A DNA stretch of 64,000 nucleotides from contig NC_058165.1 of assembly GCF_020080835.1 (NCBI RefSeq), positions 3,757,771 through 3,821,770 of the forward strand. Reading direction: 5' to 3'. The position numbers were made by a program, and so were the translations under genes. Every line of letters starts with the position of its first letter. The first letter of the stretch is position 1. This stretch comes from Cotesia glomerata (lineage: Eukaryota > Arthropoda > Insecta > Hymenoptera > Braconidae). The notes under the pieces were generated by a model that was not told the origin of the DNA, made no database searches, and saw only the letters and a list, made by a program, of their open reading frames with translations. Of the stretch, positions 1 through 10,615 are shown piece after piece.

Positions 1-225
1 AGGTCTCGATGAGTATAAAATCATAATGGACTTATATTTATGAAAATGTTAATAATTAACGAATGATAATGTATTTTGTTAACTAATGATATTTTTAACG
101 ATATAAGCTCATTCCGATGTTACACTCATCAAGAGCTTTCATTTGAGTACCTACATGCATTTTTGATATATTTTTCATATATATATATATAAATAATAAC
201 AAAATAAGACGTTATTTTTGAATTT
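1..225. repeat. Palindromic (AT)n-centred repeat, partial unit
   Basis: This is the edge of a repeat that recurs at 41.25-41.97, 47.52-48.84, 50.65-51.46 and 52.58-53.33 kb. The diagnostic arm reads from 'aagctcattccgatgttacactc' through 'ctttcatttgagtacc' into 'catgcatttttgatatattttt' and a short (AT)n tract. The matching opposite arm starts upstream of the window ('gtctcgatgagt' at the left edge). No coding content is seen. Confidence 0.8.
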
Positions 226-404
226 GCGCATGTCAAAATGGCGAAACCTTCGAAAAGCTCGTTTCTAATACTGTCGCGTCGCCTCCACAAGTGCACAAAT
301 GCACTAGTGGACTCGTGCACTAGTTAATTTGTGGGCGAAAGGAGCGCCACTTTTTCGTAAGTTGACGGTGAGCCTTCCAGGCTTCCGTATAAACTTTCTG
401 GCAA

Positions 405-870
405 CACTGGCGCGCACTACTGTAGAAAATATGTACAAAATGGGAAAGAATAGAGTATAGTTTTCAACCAATAAATAATAACAAAAATATTTGAGATCAG
501 AATGATTCGATAGGCAAAAAATTCTCCTTCCACGGAAAAACACTATAATTTTGTGGAAAAGTATAAAATTTTATCGGCAAATTTGTGCCATGCTCTTTAG
601 GGAATTTTTCTGTACAACCTTTTATACAACATGACTTTATTGATAAAAACATTGTAAATTATTAAACAATTTATCTAGATAAAAAAATAAATCAACCGAA
701 AATCACGTGTTACTGGGAAAAAGTATTATTATCATTATTGCCCAAAAGGTTTACGTTTTAGTCACTAGTTGGCGTGGCACTCTAGAATTTTGGTCCCTAT
801 CGCACTTATGCCTTATTTCTGTAACTTTTCAACTTTCTGCTCCGAAAATTGAAAATTTTTGAAAACATTA
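405..870. repeat. Left ~430-bp direct repeat flanking the ankyrin gene
   Basis: The segment is clearly similar, in the same orientation, to 3440-3860. Shared stretches include 'tgtacaaaatgggaaa', 'ccaataaataataacaaaaata' and 'agtcactagttggcgtggcac' (left-copy form). Its right end (about 830-870) runs into a degraded copy of the start of the AACTTCCCGC element found complete at 14050. The two copies bracket the ankyrin gene, so the gene may have been duplicated with, or landed inside, a larger repeat. They do not look like LTRs because no TG...CA ends or polypurine tract are evident. Confidence 0.75.
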
Positions 871-1294
871 TTTTGTGAAATTAAGTTAATGGGTTAGATC
901 AAACTCTTACCTCGTATGCATTCTCTGAAATTATCGATCAATTTTTTTATGGCAAAGTTAATCCATTCACACATACTTACGGATAAGACGTCGCAATTTA
1001 TAAAACTTATTAATTTTTAGTATAACAGGAAGCTGAAAAAAATATAGTTAAAATAAAACAACAGTTTCTGATAAATGAATATACAATTTATTCAATTAAA
1101 TTCTCAATGACCAATTCAATGAATACAAAACATTTTAATTTTATAAATAACAGTAATGATGTTACAATACGTTGTCAGTAGTAGCTTAATATTTACAATA
1201 ATGTGGTTTATATTAATACACAATGCAGAATAATATAAATATATAAATACTAAGGTAATCATTTCTTTACTATTCGTTATTATTTATTAATATA

Positions 1295-2884
1295 TTATAA
1301 ATAAAAAGCCTGAATAAAATTTTTTAAGTCTTGATAATTAAAATATTCAACTATTGTTAGTACCAATTCATATGGCAAAGGGATAGCTTTACGGAGATTT
1401 TCTACTCTTTTTAATGTTTCTAACTGCTCAAGTCTTCTTAAAGTTTTTTTTATTCTTATCGAAATTTGTTTCCGGAAGAAAAAATAATCAGTATCTTTAA
1501 AAAACTTTATAGAATAAGAAGCTTCATCAGGGTTATTAACAAGTTTCATCTTAAAAAAAGGAAAATTAGGATTTGGGAAGGTTTTCTTGAACGTGTCTAT
1601 TAAGGATTTATTTTGCACAATCAATCGTAATTTTTTATCATCAAAACATGACATTATGAAGTCATAATACGTGATAGTTTTATCATCATACTTGAGTACT
1701 TTTGTTTTTAACTCCTCTTGAATCTCATTTTGTTTGTAGGTGTGTATTAGCTCCCCGAAATATGTGTCTTCAGCAATTAACTTGTCCATCAATATTTTTT
1801 CATCTTCAGGAACAAATAAACCAAACGTACGTCTATAAATAAGGTCTTTTAGAATCAACTCGATACTTAACTTTTTTCTATCAATACTGGATTCTGTCTG
1901 TGGAGTTATAAGGGGACGTAATGTGCAATGCAAAGCCGAAGATTGTGAAATGTTGTCATGATAAGGCAATAAGTAATCCAGTGTAAAAGGAAAATGCTTG
2001 CGAGCTGCTATATTGAGTAATGTAGTATTTGGATCATCATTTATGGTTGCGTTAACATCAGCACCGGCATCAAGTAAATTGCTAATCAAAAGAGCGACAT
2101 CCAAATCATCCACCAATTCGTTGTCATTATTGAAGTATTGATCACTTTCTAAATTTTTTGGATTTAATGTATAGTGGGTAGCAAGATAACCATCACTGTC
2201 ACGGGCGTTTATCCATTCATGATCTTGTACTTCTTTTATAAGTGAAGATACGATAGCGTTTTCCTGACGTTCAACCGCATACATTAACAGTGTTTTATTT
2301 TTTAGGCTTTTAACTTTCAAATTTGCTTTGCCTTCGATTAATGATAACACAAACAAAGCATTAATACCATATAGGATTGAAAAAGTTATCAAAGTCATCT
2401 TATTCCCAAAATCGTTGCGCCACTTTTTCCTTTTAATGTATTTTTCAAAAAGTTGTTGTTCTATTTCAGCATCAACGTTGGCACCAGCTCTTAACAAAAT
2501 ATCTACAAGTCCCAAAGGCCTCTCACATTCGAATAAACACACAAAGTGAATAGGTTGAGATCCATCGTCAGCAACAGCATTTACATTTGCATGGTAGTCT
2601 TCAACTAATAATCTTACAAATTTTCTATCTCCATTCATACAAGCTATATGCAATGCAGTGTATCCAGCAAAAGGTCCAGTCGTTTCTACAGGTTCATTGT
2701 TAATTATTTTACCTTCAAAAAAAGAGCTTTTATGTCCAGCTTGATGATCTAAAATTGCTCCACGTACTGCTGAACGATGTTCACGAATTGCAGCATGCAT
2801 ACTATCTTTATCTACGTCCATCCTCTTCTTACGCCGCTTTAAGATCTTCTTCAAGACCATTTTTAAGGCTTTTCTATCATCCAT
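1295..2884 (-). CDS. Ankyrin-repeat protein with PRANC-like C-terminus
   Basis: A single uninterrupted 529-codon frame, the only long ORF in the window. Residues about 10-22 are a very basic patch (KKILKRRKKRM) that could act as a nuclear signal. Ankyrin motifs start near residue 72 (GYTALHIACMNGDRKFVRLL, then DGSQPIHFVCLFE and LVDILLRAGANVDA), continue with KNKTLLMYAVERQE and SDGYLATHY, and include LLDAGADVNATI and TLLNIAARKHF. The last ~30 residues (PLPYELVLTIVEYFNYQDL) match the F-box-like start of the PRANC domain, which in poxviruses, Wolbachia and parasitoid wasps (known for Nasonia) recruits SCF ubiquitin ligase. Role inferred: ankyrins bind a target and the tail may couple it to ubiquitination. 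There is no signal peptide, so it is probably intracellular. An AATAAA on the minus strand (1283-1288) lies just past the stop. The lack of introns, the flanking direct repeats and the higher GC fit retroposition or lateral origin, but neither is shown. Start chosen as the first ATG of the frame. Confidence 0.85.
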   Translation of the reverse strand: MDDRKALKMVLKKILKRRKKRMDVDKDSMHAAIREHRSAVRGAILDHQAGHKSSFFEGKIINNEPVETTGPFAGYTALHIACMNGDRKFVRLLVEDYHANVNAVADDGSQPIHFVCLFECERPLGLVDILLRAGANVDAEIEQQLFEKYIKRKKWRNDFGNKMTLITFSILYGINALFVLSLIEGKANLKVKSLKNKTLLMYAVERQENAIVSSLIKEVQDHEWINARDSDGYLATHYTLNPKNLESDQYFNNDNELVDDLDVALLISNLLDAGADVNATINDDPNTTLLNIAARKHFPFTLDYLLPYHDNISQSSALHCTLRPLITPQTESSIDRKKLSIELILKDLIYRRTFGLFVPEDEKILMDKLIAEDTYFGELIHTYKQNEIQEELKTKVLKYDDKTITYYDFIMSCFDDKKLRLIVQNKSLIDTFKKTFPNPNFPFFKMKLVNNPDEASYSIKFFKDTDYFFFRKQISIRIKKTLRRLEQLETLKRVENLRKAIPLPYELVLTIVEYFNYQDLKNFIQAFYL

Positions 2885-3060
2885 TCTTTACAATTACAAT
2901 TTTTTTAAATTATTGTAATAATTAAAGAGTGAGAGTCGTTATTCACTATAGTAACCGCTAAAAATCACTTTATTCAATAATAAATTATAAATTTTTGATT
3001 TTTCACTTTTTTACACTATTTTTCGGTATATTTAATCTTATGCCACGCCGGAGTCCGATG
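2885..3060 (-). promoter_or_regulatory. 5' flank / candidate promoter of the ankyrin gene
   Basis: This is the upstream region of the minus-strand gene. It contains a TATAATTTATTA-like stretch near 2980-2995. It is recognisably related, in the same orientation, to 61066-61205. Shared landmarks are 'gagtcgttatt(c/t)actatag', 'aataaattataaa'/'tattaaattataaa', and 'ttgccaccccgatgtccg' against 'atgccacgccggagtccgatg'. No TSS can be fixed. Confidence 0.35.
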
Positions 3061-3439
3061 TATCAATGAAATCACTAAAAAATAACCAAAATATAGTTAG
3101 ATTTTACTATTAAGTTCTTTCTGTGTAGAAAGTTCTCAGTCCTGAGAGTTATTTAAATATGGTTGCAATGATTTCAACAATTTATTAATATTAAGTCTTG
3201 TCGACAAAAATTTAAGAACTACCCAACAATACAATTTTTATATTTCCTCTCGATAATTTCGGAATGGAAAAATGTTGCCCTAAACAATTTCTAAAAAATA
3301 TCGTGAATTATAACACGTGGGTAGGATGTAACTAACACTATACACAGAGTTGCAATAACGTTTGAAATGAAAATTAGAGTATACATAATTTGCTATAGAG
3401 ACCGTGTTCTAACTGTATAGGCGGCACTTTGGCCGAAGC

Positions 3440-3860
3440 TCGCGCGTTTTATTGTAGAAACTATGTACAAAATGGGAAAAAATAAGGTATAGGTTTCGGC
3501 CAATAAATAATAACAAAAATACTTGCGGTCCGAATGATTCCAAAGGCGAAAAGTTCTCCTTCCACAGACAAACACTATTATTTTGTGGAAAAATATAAAA
3601 TTTTACACCCTTTTATACAACACGACTTTATTGATAAAGGCATTGTAGATTATTAAAAAATTTTTCTCGATAAAAAAATAAATCAGCCGAAAATCACATG
3701 TTACGGGGGAATAGTATTATTATGATTATTGCCTAAAAGGTTTACGTTTTAGTGACTAGTTGGCGTGGCACTCTAGAAGCTCAGTCCCTATAGCACCTAT
3801 ATCTTATTTTTGTAACTTTTTAACTTCCTACTAAGAAAATTGAAAATTTTCAAAAATCGG
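3440..3860. repeat. Right ~430-bp direct repeat flanking the ankyrin gene
   Basis: Second copy of the 405-870 repeat. It reads directly into the AACTTCC start of the element at 3818. Differences from the left copy are scattered substitutions and short deletions, so the duplication is not recent. Confidence 0.75.
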
Positions 3861-3874
3861 GGTTGTTGGTTTTA

Positions 3875-4075
3875 CACAGTAAAAAATTTTTCGTCATTGT
3901 GTAGAGTGTTAAAATTTGTGTGTTGAGTATTACACTCTAGTGTGTAGAATTTAACATTCTCATGTGTTGATTTAATGATTTAACACTCTTGAATGTTAAA
4001 TTCTACACACTAGAGTGTAATATTCAACACACAAATTTTAACACTCTACAAAATGACGAAAAATTTTTTACTGTG
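3875..4075. mobile_element. 201-bp foldback MITE, CACAGTAAAAAA ends
   Basis: A near-perfect hairpin. About 90-bp arms run from CACAGTAAAAAATTTTTCGTC to its complement ...ACGAAAAATTTTTTACTGTG around a ~25-bp loop. TA lies on both sides. The sibling repeat at 14100 ('ttgttttcaccccg') gives the approximate empty site, supporting a 2-bp TA target duplication. Interior words ('acactctagtgtgtag', 'gtgttaaaattt') are themselves palindromic. Confidence 0.88.
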
Positions 4076-4183
4076 TACCCCGTTTTTCGAAAATCGAGTT
4101 TTCATTAGATCTCGACGTTTTGAGATTCTATAATGCTGTCGTGACTGTTCCCGTGATAATGTCCGTATGTCCGTATGTGTGTG

Positions 4184-4881
4184 CACTGATAGAAGGATTT
4201 CTTAGCATTTAAGAAGATTTCTTTGTATTTAAGAAATCATTTCTTAAACATCATTTCTTAGCATTTAAAAAATATTTCTTAGTATTTAAGAAATATTTCT
4301 TTGTATTTAAGAAATATTTCTTAGTAGTTATATTTCTTAATATTTAAGAAATATTTCTTTGTATTTAAGAAATATTTCTTTGTATTTAAGAAATCATTTC
4401 TTAAACATCATTTCTTAGCATTTAAAAAATATTTCTTAGTATTTAAGAAATATTTCTTTGTATTTAAGAAATATTTCTTTGTATTTAAGAAATCATTTCT
4501 TAAACATCATTTCTTAGCAATTAAAAAATATTTCTTAGTATTTAAGAAATATTTCTTAGTATTTAAGAAATATTTCTTTGTATTTAAGAAATATTTCTTA
4601 GTAGTTATATTTCTTAATATTTAAGAAATCATTTCTTAAACATCATTTCTTAGCATTTAAAAAATATTTCTTAGTATTTAAGAAATATTTCTTAGTATTT
4701 AAGAAATATTTCTTAGTATTTAAGAAATATTTCTTAGTATTTAAGAAATATTTCTTTGTATTTAAGAAATATTTCTTTGTATTTAAGAAATATTTTTTAA
4801 ATACTAAGAAATTATGTTTAAGAAATGATTTCTTAAATACAAAGAAATCTTTTTAAATACTAAGAAATCCTTCTATCAGTG
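4184..4881. mobile_element. CACTGATAGAAGG-end element, AAGAAATATTTCTT words
   Basis: Bounded by CACTGATAGAAGGATTT and its exact complement AAATCCTTCTATCAGTG, inserted in a (TG)n tract. Almost the whole 698-bp interior is an array of the palindrome AAGAAATATTTCTT separated by 'agtattt' or 'tgtattt'. A ~200-bp sub-block starting 'tcatttcttaaacatcattt' recurs. It has no coding capacity, so it is non-autonomous. Confidence 0.85.
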
Positions 4882-5550
4882 TGTGTGTGTGTATGATTGT
4901 TACCCTCTTATAACTTTTGAACGGCTTGACCGATTGAAATGAACTAAGCGAGGTTTCAAAGAGTTTCAATAAACTTATATTTTCTGAAAATTTAAACCGA
5001 TGCGGTCCAGTAGATTTTGAGAAATTCCAATAATAAAAAATTTTAACAGCTGTTTTTTTGGAATACCTTTTAAACGGCTTTGCCGATCTATTTCAAAAAC
5101 TAATCTGGTTTTAACCTAGGAAAAACGCGTCGATTGCTACCGGTCCGGTCAAAATCGGATGATTCGTTCGTGAGAAATCGTTGTCGAAAAAAATTGAAAA
5201 ACATGTTTTTTTTTTTTTTCAGAATTTTTATGAAATTTATAGTCTGACCAATTTGCACTCTAAGATTCTTCAAAGAATTCAAAAAACTGAGTTAAATGCC
5301 GTAAACCGTGAAAAAATTGGTTGATTCATTCAAAAGTTATTGCGGTTGAAAAATTCAAAAAATAGTGTTCTACGAAATTTTTATCAGACTTTTTGAGCTC
5401 GAAACAGCTATCTCCTTCAGCTCAGAAAGCTCAAAATAACATGAAAATTATATAAACCGAATAAGTGAAATCTTGAGCGCTGAGGTATAGAGTTAGCGGA
5501 AAATTGCAGGGATGGCCTTTAGGGTCAACCGTTTTTCTAATTTTTTTTGG

Positions 5551-6044
5551 AGCTATAATTTATCAATTAGTCTTTAAATTATTTTTAAAAATTTATTGAA
5601 AAATCTTATGCTTGATAAAATTGAATTAATTTGATTTGGTGGTAAGCCAGAATTTAAAGAACTAATTTAAAAAGTTGGCCACATCGAACAGAAATATTTA
5701 TCCATACACGTCAAAGATATGAGGAAGATAAGTTTTAAAAATTTTTTGGCGCTGTTTCAACCGTTTTTTATCATTTTCTTTTTATTATCACGTAAATACA
5801 AATTATACATGAGAAAAATGGGATATATTGTAATAAGAAATTAATTTGTTAAAAATTTGAAATAATTTTATTTCTTACGTAAAAACAATAAAAATTCTTC
5901 ATACAGTATTTCTCTTCATTTGAAAAATTTTTCATAAATTAATTTCTTGTTACAACAATGCCAATTTTTCTGAAAATAAATTTTTTCTCATTATATTATA
6001 TGCTCTTTACATTTTTGGGTAATAGCTTGGCTTTTTTGAAGCGT
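5551..6044. other. AT-rich stretch without recognisable genes
   Basis: No ORF, promoter motif or RNA is seen. About 5808-5990 has 'catgagaaaaatgg' at one end and 'ttttttctcatta' at the other, with 'attaatttgtt' and 'aattaatttcttgtt' inside. This looks like a decayed relative of the CACTGAGAAAAA element at 21103. Confidence 0.4.
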
Positions 6045-7161
6045 TTTTAATAACTTCATTTATTTGAAGACAATTATTTAATTTATTAAATTTTGATAAA
6101 TATTTTTTAACATTCAACAAATATTTATTTGGGAGAAAAGTAAATTTATTAATAGTTAATAAGTATTTATTAACAGTTAGCTAGTATTTATTAACAGTTA
6201 ATAAATATTTTGTTGAGTGAATTCGTTTGGCTTGCAATGTCATATGATATAAAGATTGCTTATAAGCAAAAATCATCTTTATAAATTATTTGCATTAATT
6301 ATATTACATTATAATAAAGTTTATAGTAAAATACCAAATTCTATCACAGCTAATAATTATCTTTTATATTTTTAAATATTAAAAACGTTAAGTGTATACT
6401 GAGAGAAAAGTAATTGGAGAATGACCCGGTAGCTTAACTGGTAAAAGCATCCTGACATGTAATCGGGGAGATCCAGGTTCGATTCCTGGCTTGGTTAATT
6501 TTTCATGGATTTTTCAAAAAGTTGCCCTTTATTCTCAGTAGCTTTCCATCGTTAATACTTAACATATAGTCGAACAGATACTAGCATTCACCAGCTAACT
6601 AGTGTTCAAGTTCGATGGTTACCCATCGACCTAACTATCCGAAGACGAATTGTCTCAAATCGTTAGTGAAGATGGAAATTTCCATCCACTTGAAATTAGA
6701 TTTATACTAGCATAAAAAATGACCGAATAGGTGATAACGGGTTAGAAGAATTATAATAAATCACGGTTGATAAAATTAATAAAAAAGATTAAAAACGATA
6801 ATTTATTTAGTGAATTTAATTATTACCATGTATTCCAGCTATATAGTTATAAAAAGTGTCAAAAGAAAATTGCTATTTTTGCTTTTTATTTTAAATAAAT
6901 ATTTGTTAACAGTTAACAAATATTCATTAACCATTAATAAATATTTATTAACAGTTAATAAATTGTACTTAATAAATTACTTATTAACTGTTAATAAATA
7001 TTTGTTAACTGTTAAGAAATATTTATTAACATTTAATAAATCGTATTTAATAAATAATTTATTAACTGTTAATAAATATTTATTAAATCCTATGATGTTA
7101 AAAAATCATTTATTAACAGTTAATAAAGCTTATTAAATATAAACAAATCCTTCTATCAGTG
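6045..7161 (+). mobile_element. CACTGATAGAAGG-end element, left-truncated, TAATAAATA words
   Basis: The right end is an intact TIR complement (ATCCTTCTATCAGTG, ending 7161); the left TIR is missing. The order matches 13480-15799: a left word array ('attatttgaagacaattattt', then 'gttaataaatatttattaac'-type words), a ~280-bp unique core beginning 'gtttggcttgcaatgtca', and a right word array. Apparent ORFs here are translations of the word array (repeated NKYLLTV) and are not genes. A SINE interrupts the core at 6392-6787. Confidence 0.8.
6392..6787 (+). mobile_element. tRNA-derived SINE with 14-bp target duplication
   Basis: Comparison with the uninterrupted cores at 13840 and 63870 shows an insert flanked by ATTAAAAACGTTAA (6378-6391) and ATTAAAAACGATAA (6788-6801). 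The tRNA-like head (about 6423-6497) has box A TAGCTTAACTGG and box B GGTTCGATTCC, a 4-bp D stem, a 5-bp T stem (CCAGG/CCTGG) and an anticodon stem CCTGA/TCGGG with loop CATGTAA. TGT in the loop would suggest Thr, but the base before it is A instead of U and the acceptor stem has a mismatch, so it is not a functional tRNA gene. A non-tRNA body follows, ending in an A-rich tail (aaaattaataaaaaag). LINE-dependent retroposition is inferred from this structure. Confidence 0.82.
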
Positions 7162-7249
7162 TAGAAGACTAGTAAACTTCCCTGTCTGGTTAAAAGAGAA
7201 TATGTATATTATACTTTTGAATGTCAATGTCTTTGTCCATACTAGTATA

Positions 7250-8020
7250 TTAACTATTTTTTTTTTTTTTTTTTTTTTCCTTTTTAACCAAGCTTTTGTG
7301 CATCCACATAAAATATTTTTCCCCACTTTTTATCTCTAAGCGAAAATATGCAATTGAGGCGACTTGAGAAAGCAAACTTTGGGTGGTAAAAGAGAGTAAA
7401 GGGTGGAAATGAGCAAGATGAGAAGGAATGGATATAGCGGGCTCGTTGGCGGTTGTTGAGACTTGGAAACTCATCCTCCCTGTCTGGGATTCTGGCACAG
7501 GGTAAAGTCGCGTCGCAGTCGGGTCTACGGGTAAGAGTAAGAGTAGGTTGACGGGCTAGTACTGGTATATAGTGTACCTAGAAGAGAAAGAGGGCTGGAG
7601 GACTGGAGGACTGGAGAACTGGATACGGGAGGTTGAGGTCGTCGGGCTTATAGGAACAAGGCATTGACCTCCAGTGAGTTAGGATGTCTGCTGGTATTGA
7701 TTCGCGAGCTTACTGCTGCCGGTGATAGTAGCAGTGGAGGTGGTGCAGTCTCGACTGTACTTGTCGGGGTAAAATGGAAATACACGAATTATACCGGGTA
7801 CGGAACTAGGAAGGGCGACGACTATGCCTTTAGCTTTAGTGAGGGATGAAAAGAACCATAGAGAGGGTGCATTGCCAACTCCGAGTTCTTTATACTCCCC
7901 TACGTCTCTTTTCTTTCCTCTTTGTGGGTTGAAAAACCAGACAGACTGGTTCGCTGAAAATGCTATTGATGTTATTTTAAAAAGATATTTTTTACTAATA
8001 TTAATATTGAGAGTTTTTTA
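7250..8020. other. GC-richer unique island, possibly regulatory
   Basis: After a T-homopolymer (about 7256-7278) comes ~600 bp of GC-richer, non-repetitive sequence with purine-rich runs ('agagaaagagggctggaggactgg') and 'gtaagagtaagagtagg'. Short open frames exist but start at non-ATG codons and show no domain. Such islands recur through the window and may be enhancers or 5' UTR of the gene whose first exons lie at 36 and 44 kb. No direct evidence. Confidence 0.3.
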
Positions 8021-8119
8021 ATATTAATTAATGGAGTTTGATGCATTGACATTGCAAGGCTTATTATATACATTAAAAGACATTTTTATTAAATAGTAAT
8101 TAATTTTTTGGTAATTTAC

Positions 8120-10615
8120 GTTAAAAACACTGAAGGAGGTTATCAGACTGACTGTAAATACTCTAAACACTGGTTAAAAAAATTATCTTATTGTTTAGTT
8201 ACATAACACATGAGTCCTGTGTAGAACAAGGAATTTTATGGCTTAAAACAATATATATAAAGTATATGAACTTGGTCTAATAATTAAACTGCACTGGCCC
8301 TGCAAAAAGCTTATTTTTATCGTACTTTGTCAAGATAATTAAGAAATTTTCTCGTAATTTAAAGAGATAATCTGGATCGAAGAAAATTATTTTAAAGACA
8401 GCTAGTTGTTTTGTTTCAACAATTTTTTGCCTTGAATTTTATCATCTTGACTCAAGAACATGTAGTACAGTCTGATGTCGGTAATTCAGTCTGGACCAGT
8501 GACAACAAATGCCAATTTAATATATCGGTTTGTTTATTTGAAACACATGTAAAATACACTGAAGGAGGTTATCAGACTGACTGTAAATACTCTAAACACT
8601 GTTTTAAAAAATTATCTTATTGTTTAGTTACATAACACATGAGTCCTGTGTAGAACAAGGATTTTTATGGCTTAAAACAATATATATAAAGTACACTGAT
8701 AAAAGAATTTATTTGTATTAAAAAATATTTGTTAATAGTTAACAAATCATTTATTAAAGATCACTTTTTAGTATTAAACAAATATTTTTTAGTATTTAAA
8801 ATGGTTTGTTTGTATTTAATAAATCTAATATTCATTTATTGAATATTAATAAATCTTTTTAAATACTAAGAAATATTTTTTAAGGACTAAAAAGTGGTTT
8901 CTAATAAATGATTTGTTAAATATTAACAAATATTTTTAACTATAAACAAATCCTTCTATCAGTGTATATGAACTAGGTCTAATAATTAAATTGCACAAGC
9001 CCTGCAAAAAGCTTATTTTTATTGTACTTTGTCAAGATAATTAAGAAATTTTCTTGTATTTTAAAGAGATCATCTGGATCCAAGAAAATTATTTTAAAGA
9101 CAGCTAGTTGTTTTGCTTCAACAATTTTTTGCCTTGAATTTTATCATCTTGACTCAAGAACATGTAGTACAATCTGATGTCAGTAATTCAGTCTGGACCA
9201 GTGACAACAAATGCCAATTTAATATATCGGTTTGTTTGTTTGAAACACATGTAAAATGCACTGAAGGAGGATATCAGACTGACTGTAAATACTCTAAACA
9301 CTGTTTGTAAAAATTATCTTATTGTTAAGTTACATAACACATGAGTCCTGTGTAAAACAAGGATTTTTATGGCTTAAAACAATATAATTAAAGTATATGA
9401 ACTTGGTCTAATAATTAAATTGCACTGGCCCTGCAAAAAGCTTATTTTTATTGTACTTTGTCAAGATAATTAAGAAATTTTCTTGTAATTTAAAGAGATA
9501 ATCTGGATCGAAGAAAATTATTTTAAAGACAGCTAGTTGTTTTGTTTCAACAATTTTTTGCCTTGAATTTTATCATCTTGACTCAAGAACATGAAGTACA
9601 GTCTGATGTCGGTAATTCAGTCTGGACCAGTGACAACAAATGCCAATTTAATATATCGGTTTGTTTGTTTGAAACACATGTAAAATACACTGAAGGAGGT
9701 TATCAGACTGACTGTAAATACTCTAAACACTGTTTGTAAAAATTATCTTATTGTTTAGTTACATATCACATGAGTCCTGTGTAGAACAAGGATTTTTATG
9801 GCTTAAAACAATATATATAAAGTAAATGAACTTGGTCTAATAATTAAATTGCACTGGCCCTGCAAAAAGCTTATTTTTATTGTACTTTGTCAAGATAATT
9901 AAGAAATTTTCTTGTAATTTAAAGAGATAATCTGGATCGAAGAAAATTATTTTAAAGACAGCTAGTTGTTTTGTTTCAACAATTTTTTGCCTTGAATTTT
10001 ATCATCTTGACTCAAGAACATGTAGTACAGTCTGATGTCGGTAATTCAGTCTGGACCAGTGACAACAAATGCCAATTTAATATATCGGTTTGTTTGTTTG
10101 AAACACATGTAAAATGCACTGAAGGAGGTTATCAGACTGACTGTAAATACTCTAAACACTGGTTAAAAAAATTAAACTAGATAATTTACTGTTGGCACTC
10201 TCTTGCGGTCTACATCAAAGTATAGCAAATGAAATTTTTTGTTGATAATTAGTTTTCTACCCTAACCTAGCTGCATTCTAATAATTCTGTCTTATAAGTT
10301 ATCTAAACTAAAATAAAGAATAACCAAAATATTAAATCAATCTCTCCGATTATATTGGTTGTACGTTTATTAGTAATTTCTTTATAGTAAAGTTTATTTA
10401 GTTGAATATGTGATGGGTCCTGAGATAAGGCAGTTTTATGCGCGAACACTACCTATTTATTTATCATTTAGTTATTCTTTTTTCAATGATTAAATTTAAA
10501 AATAGAATCAATTTACGAGAGATTATTTACTTCTGCCAAGTTTAATGATTTTTTATTTAATAATTGGTCAAAAAGCGTCTCAGTATTTTATTCAAAATTT
10601 AAATATTCCCTGTCT
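8120..10615 (+). repeat. 429-bp tandem-unit element, copy 1
   Basis: A partial unit (from about 8124) is followed by four units with exact 429-bp spacing (landmark 'ttgccttgaattttatcatc' near 8430, 9132, 9561 and 9990; the first interval is lengthened by the 271-bp insertion at 8694). It ends in a ~450-bp unique tail from 'aaactagataatttact' to about 10615. The same unit-plus-tail arrangement occurs at 38456-39670 and, inverted, at 54935-56790, so it is a dispersed element with variable unit number. Each unit holds a ~65-codon open frame with four cysteines; other copies break this frame with stops, so I treat it as non-coding. Confidence 0.85.
8694..8964. mobile_element. 271-bp CACTGATA-end MITE inside a 429-bp unit
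   Basis: Ends are CACTGATAAAAGAATTT and AAATCCTTCTATCAGTG. The sibling units supply the empty site (aaagTATATGAAC, here aaagTA[element]TATATGAAC), so the target duplication is TA. Interior words are 'aaatatttgttaa', 'ctttttagta' and similar palindromic fragments. Confidence 0.9.

Larger units (their letters stand above)
3818..5550 (+). mobile_element. AACTTCCCGC-type repeat, copy a (diverged, with nested insertions)
   Basis: Homologous to 14050-15007. It starts 'aacttcctactaagaaaattg' and ends with the common tail 'tgcagggatggcctttagggtcaaccg'. Inside are blocks such as 'aacttttgaacggcttgaccgat' and 'ccggtccggtcaaaatcgg'. Two other elements sit inside it: a 201-bp hairpin (3875-4075) and a CACTGATAG element (4184-4881) placed in its internal (TG)n tract. 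No protein frame is preserved. Confidence 0.75.

Noticed and set aside
405..3860. LTR retrotransposon with the ankyrin gene as cargo
   Set aside because: The direct repeats lack TG...CA ends, a primer-binding site and a polypurine tract, and no gag/pol is present.
6423..6497. Functional tRNA-Thr gene
   Set aside because: A at position 33, an acceptor mismatch and an extra base before the anticodon stem, combined with SINE-type flanks, indicate a SINE head.
6810..7136. 108-codon frame rich in NKYLLTVNK repeats (also near 11556, 13494, 13854, 37255 and 63558)
   Set aside because: It is a translation of the palindromic TAATAAATA word array; open frames arise on both strands of every such element.
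8411..10180. Repeated ~65-codon frames with conserved cysteines in the 429-bp units, possibly a tandem cysteine-rich gene family
   Set aside because: Units at 38456 and 54935 carry stops and indels in this frame, differences between units do not favour silent sites, and no signal peptide, splice sites or promoter are seen.
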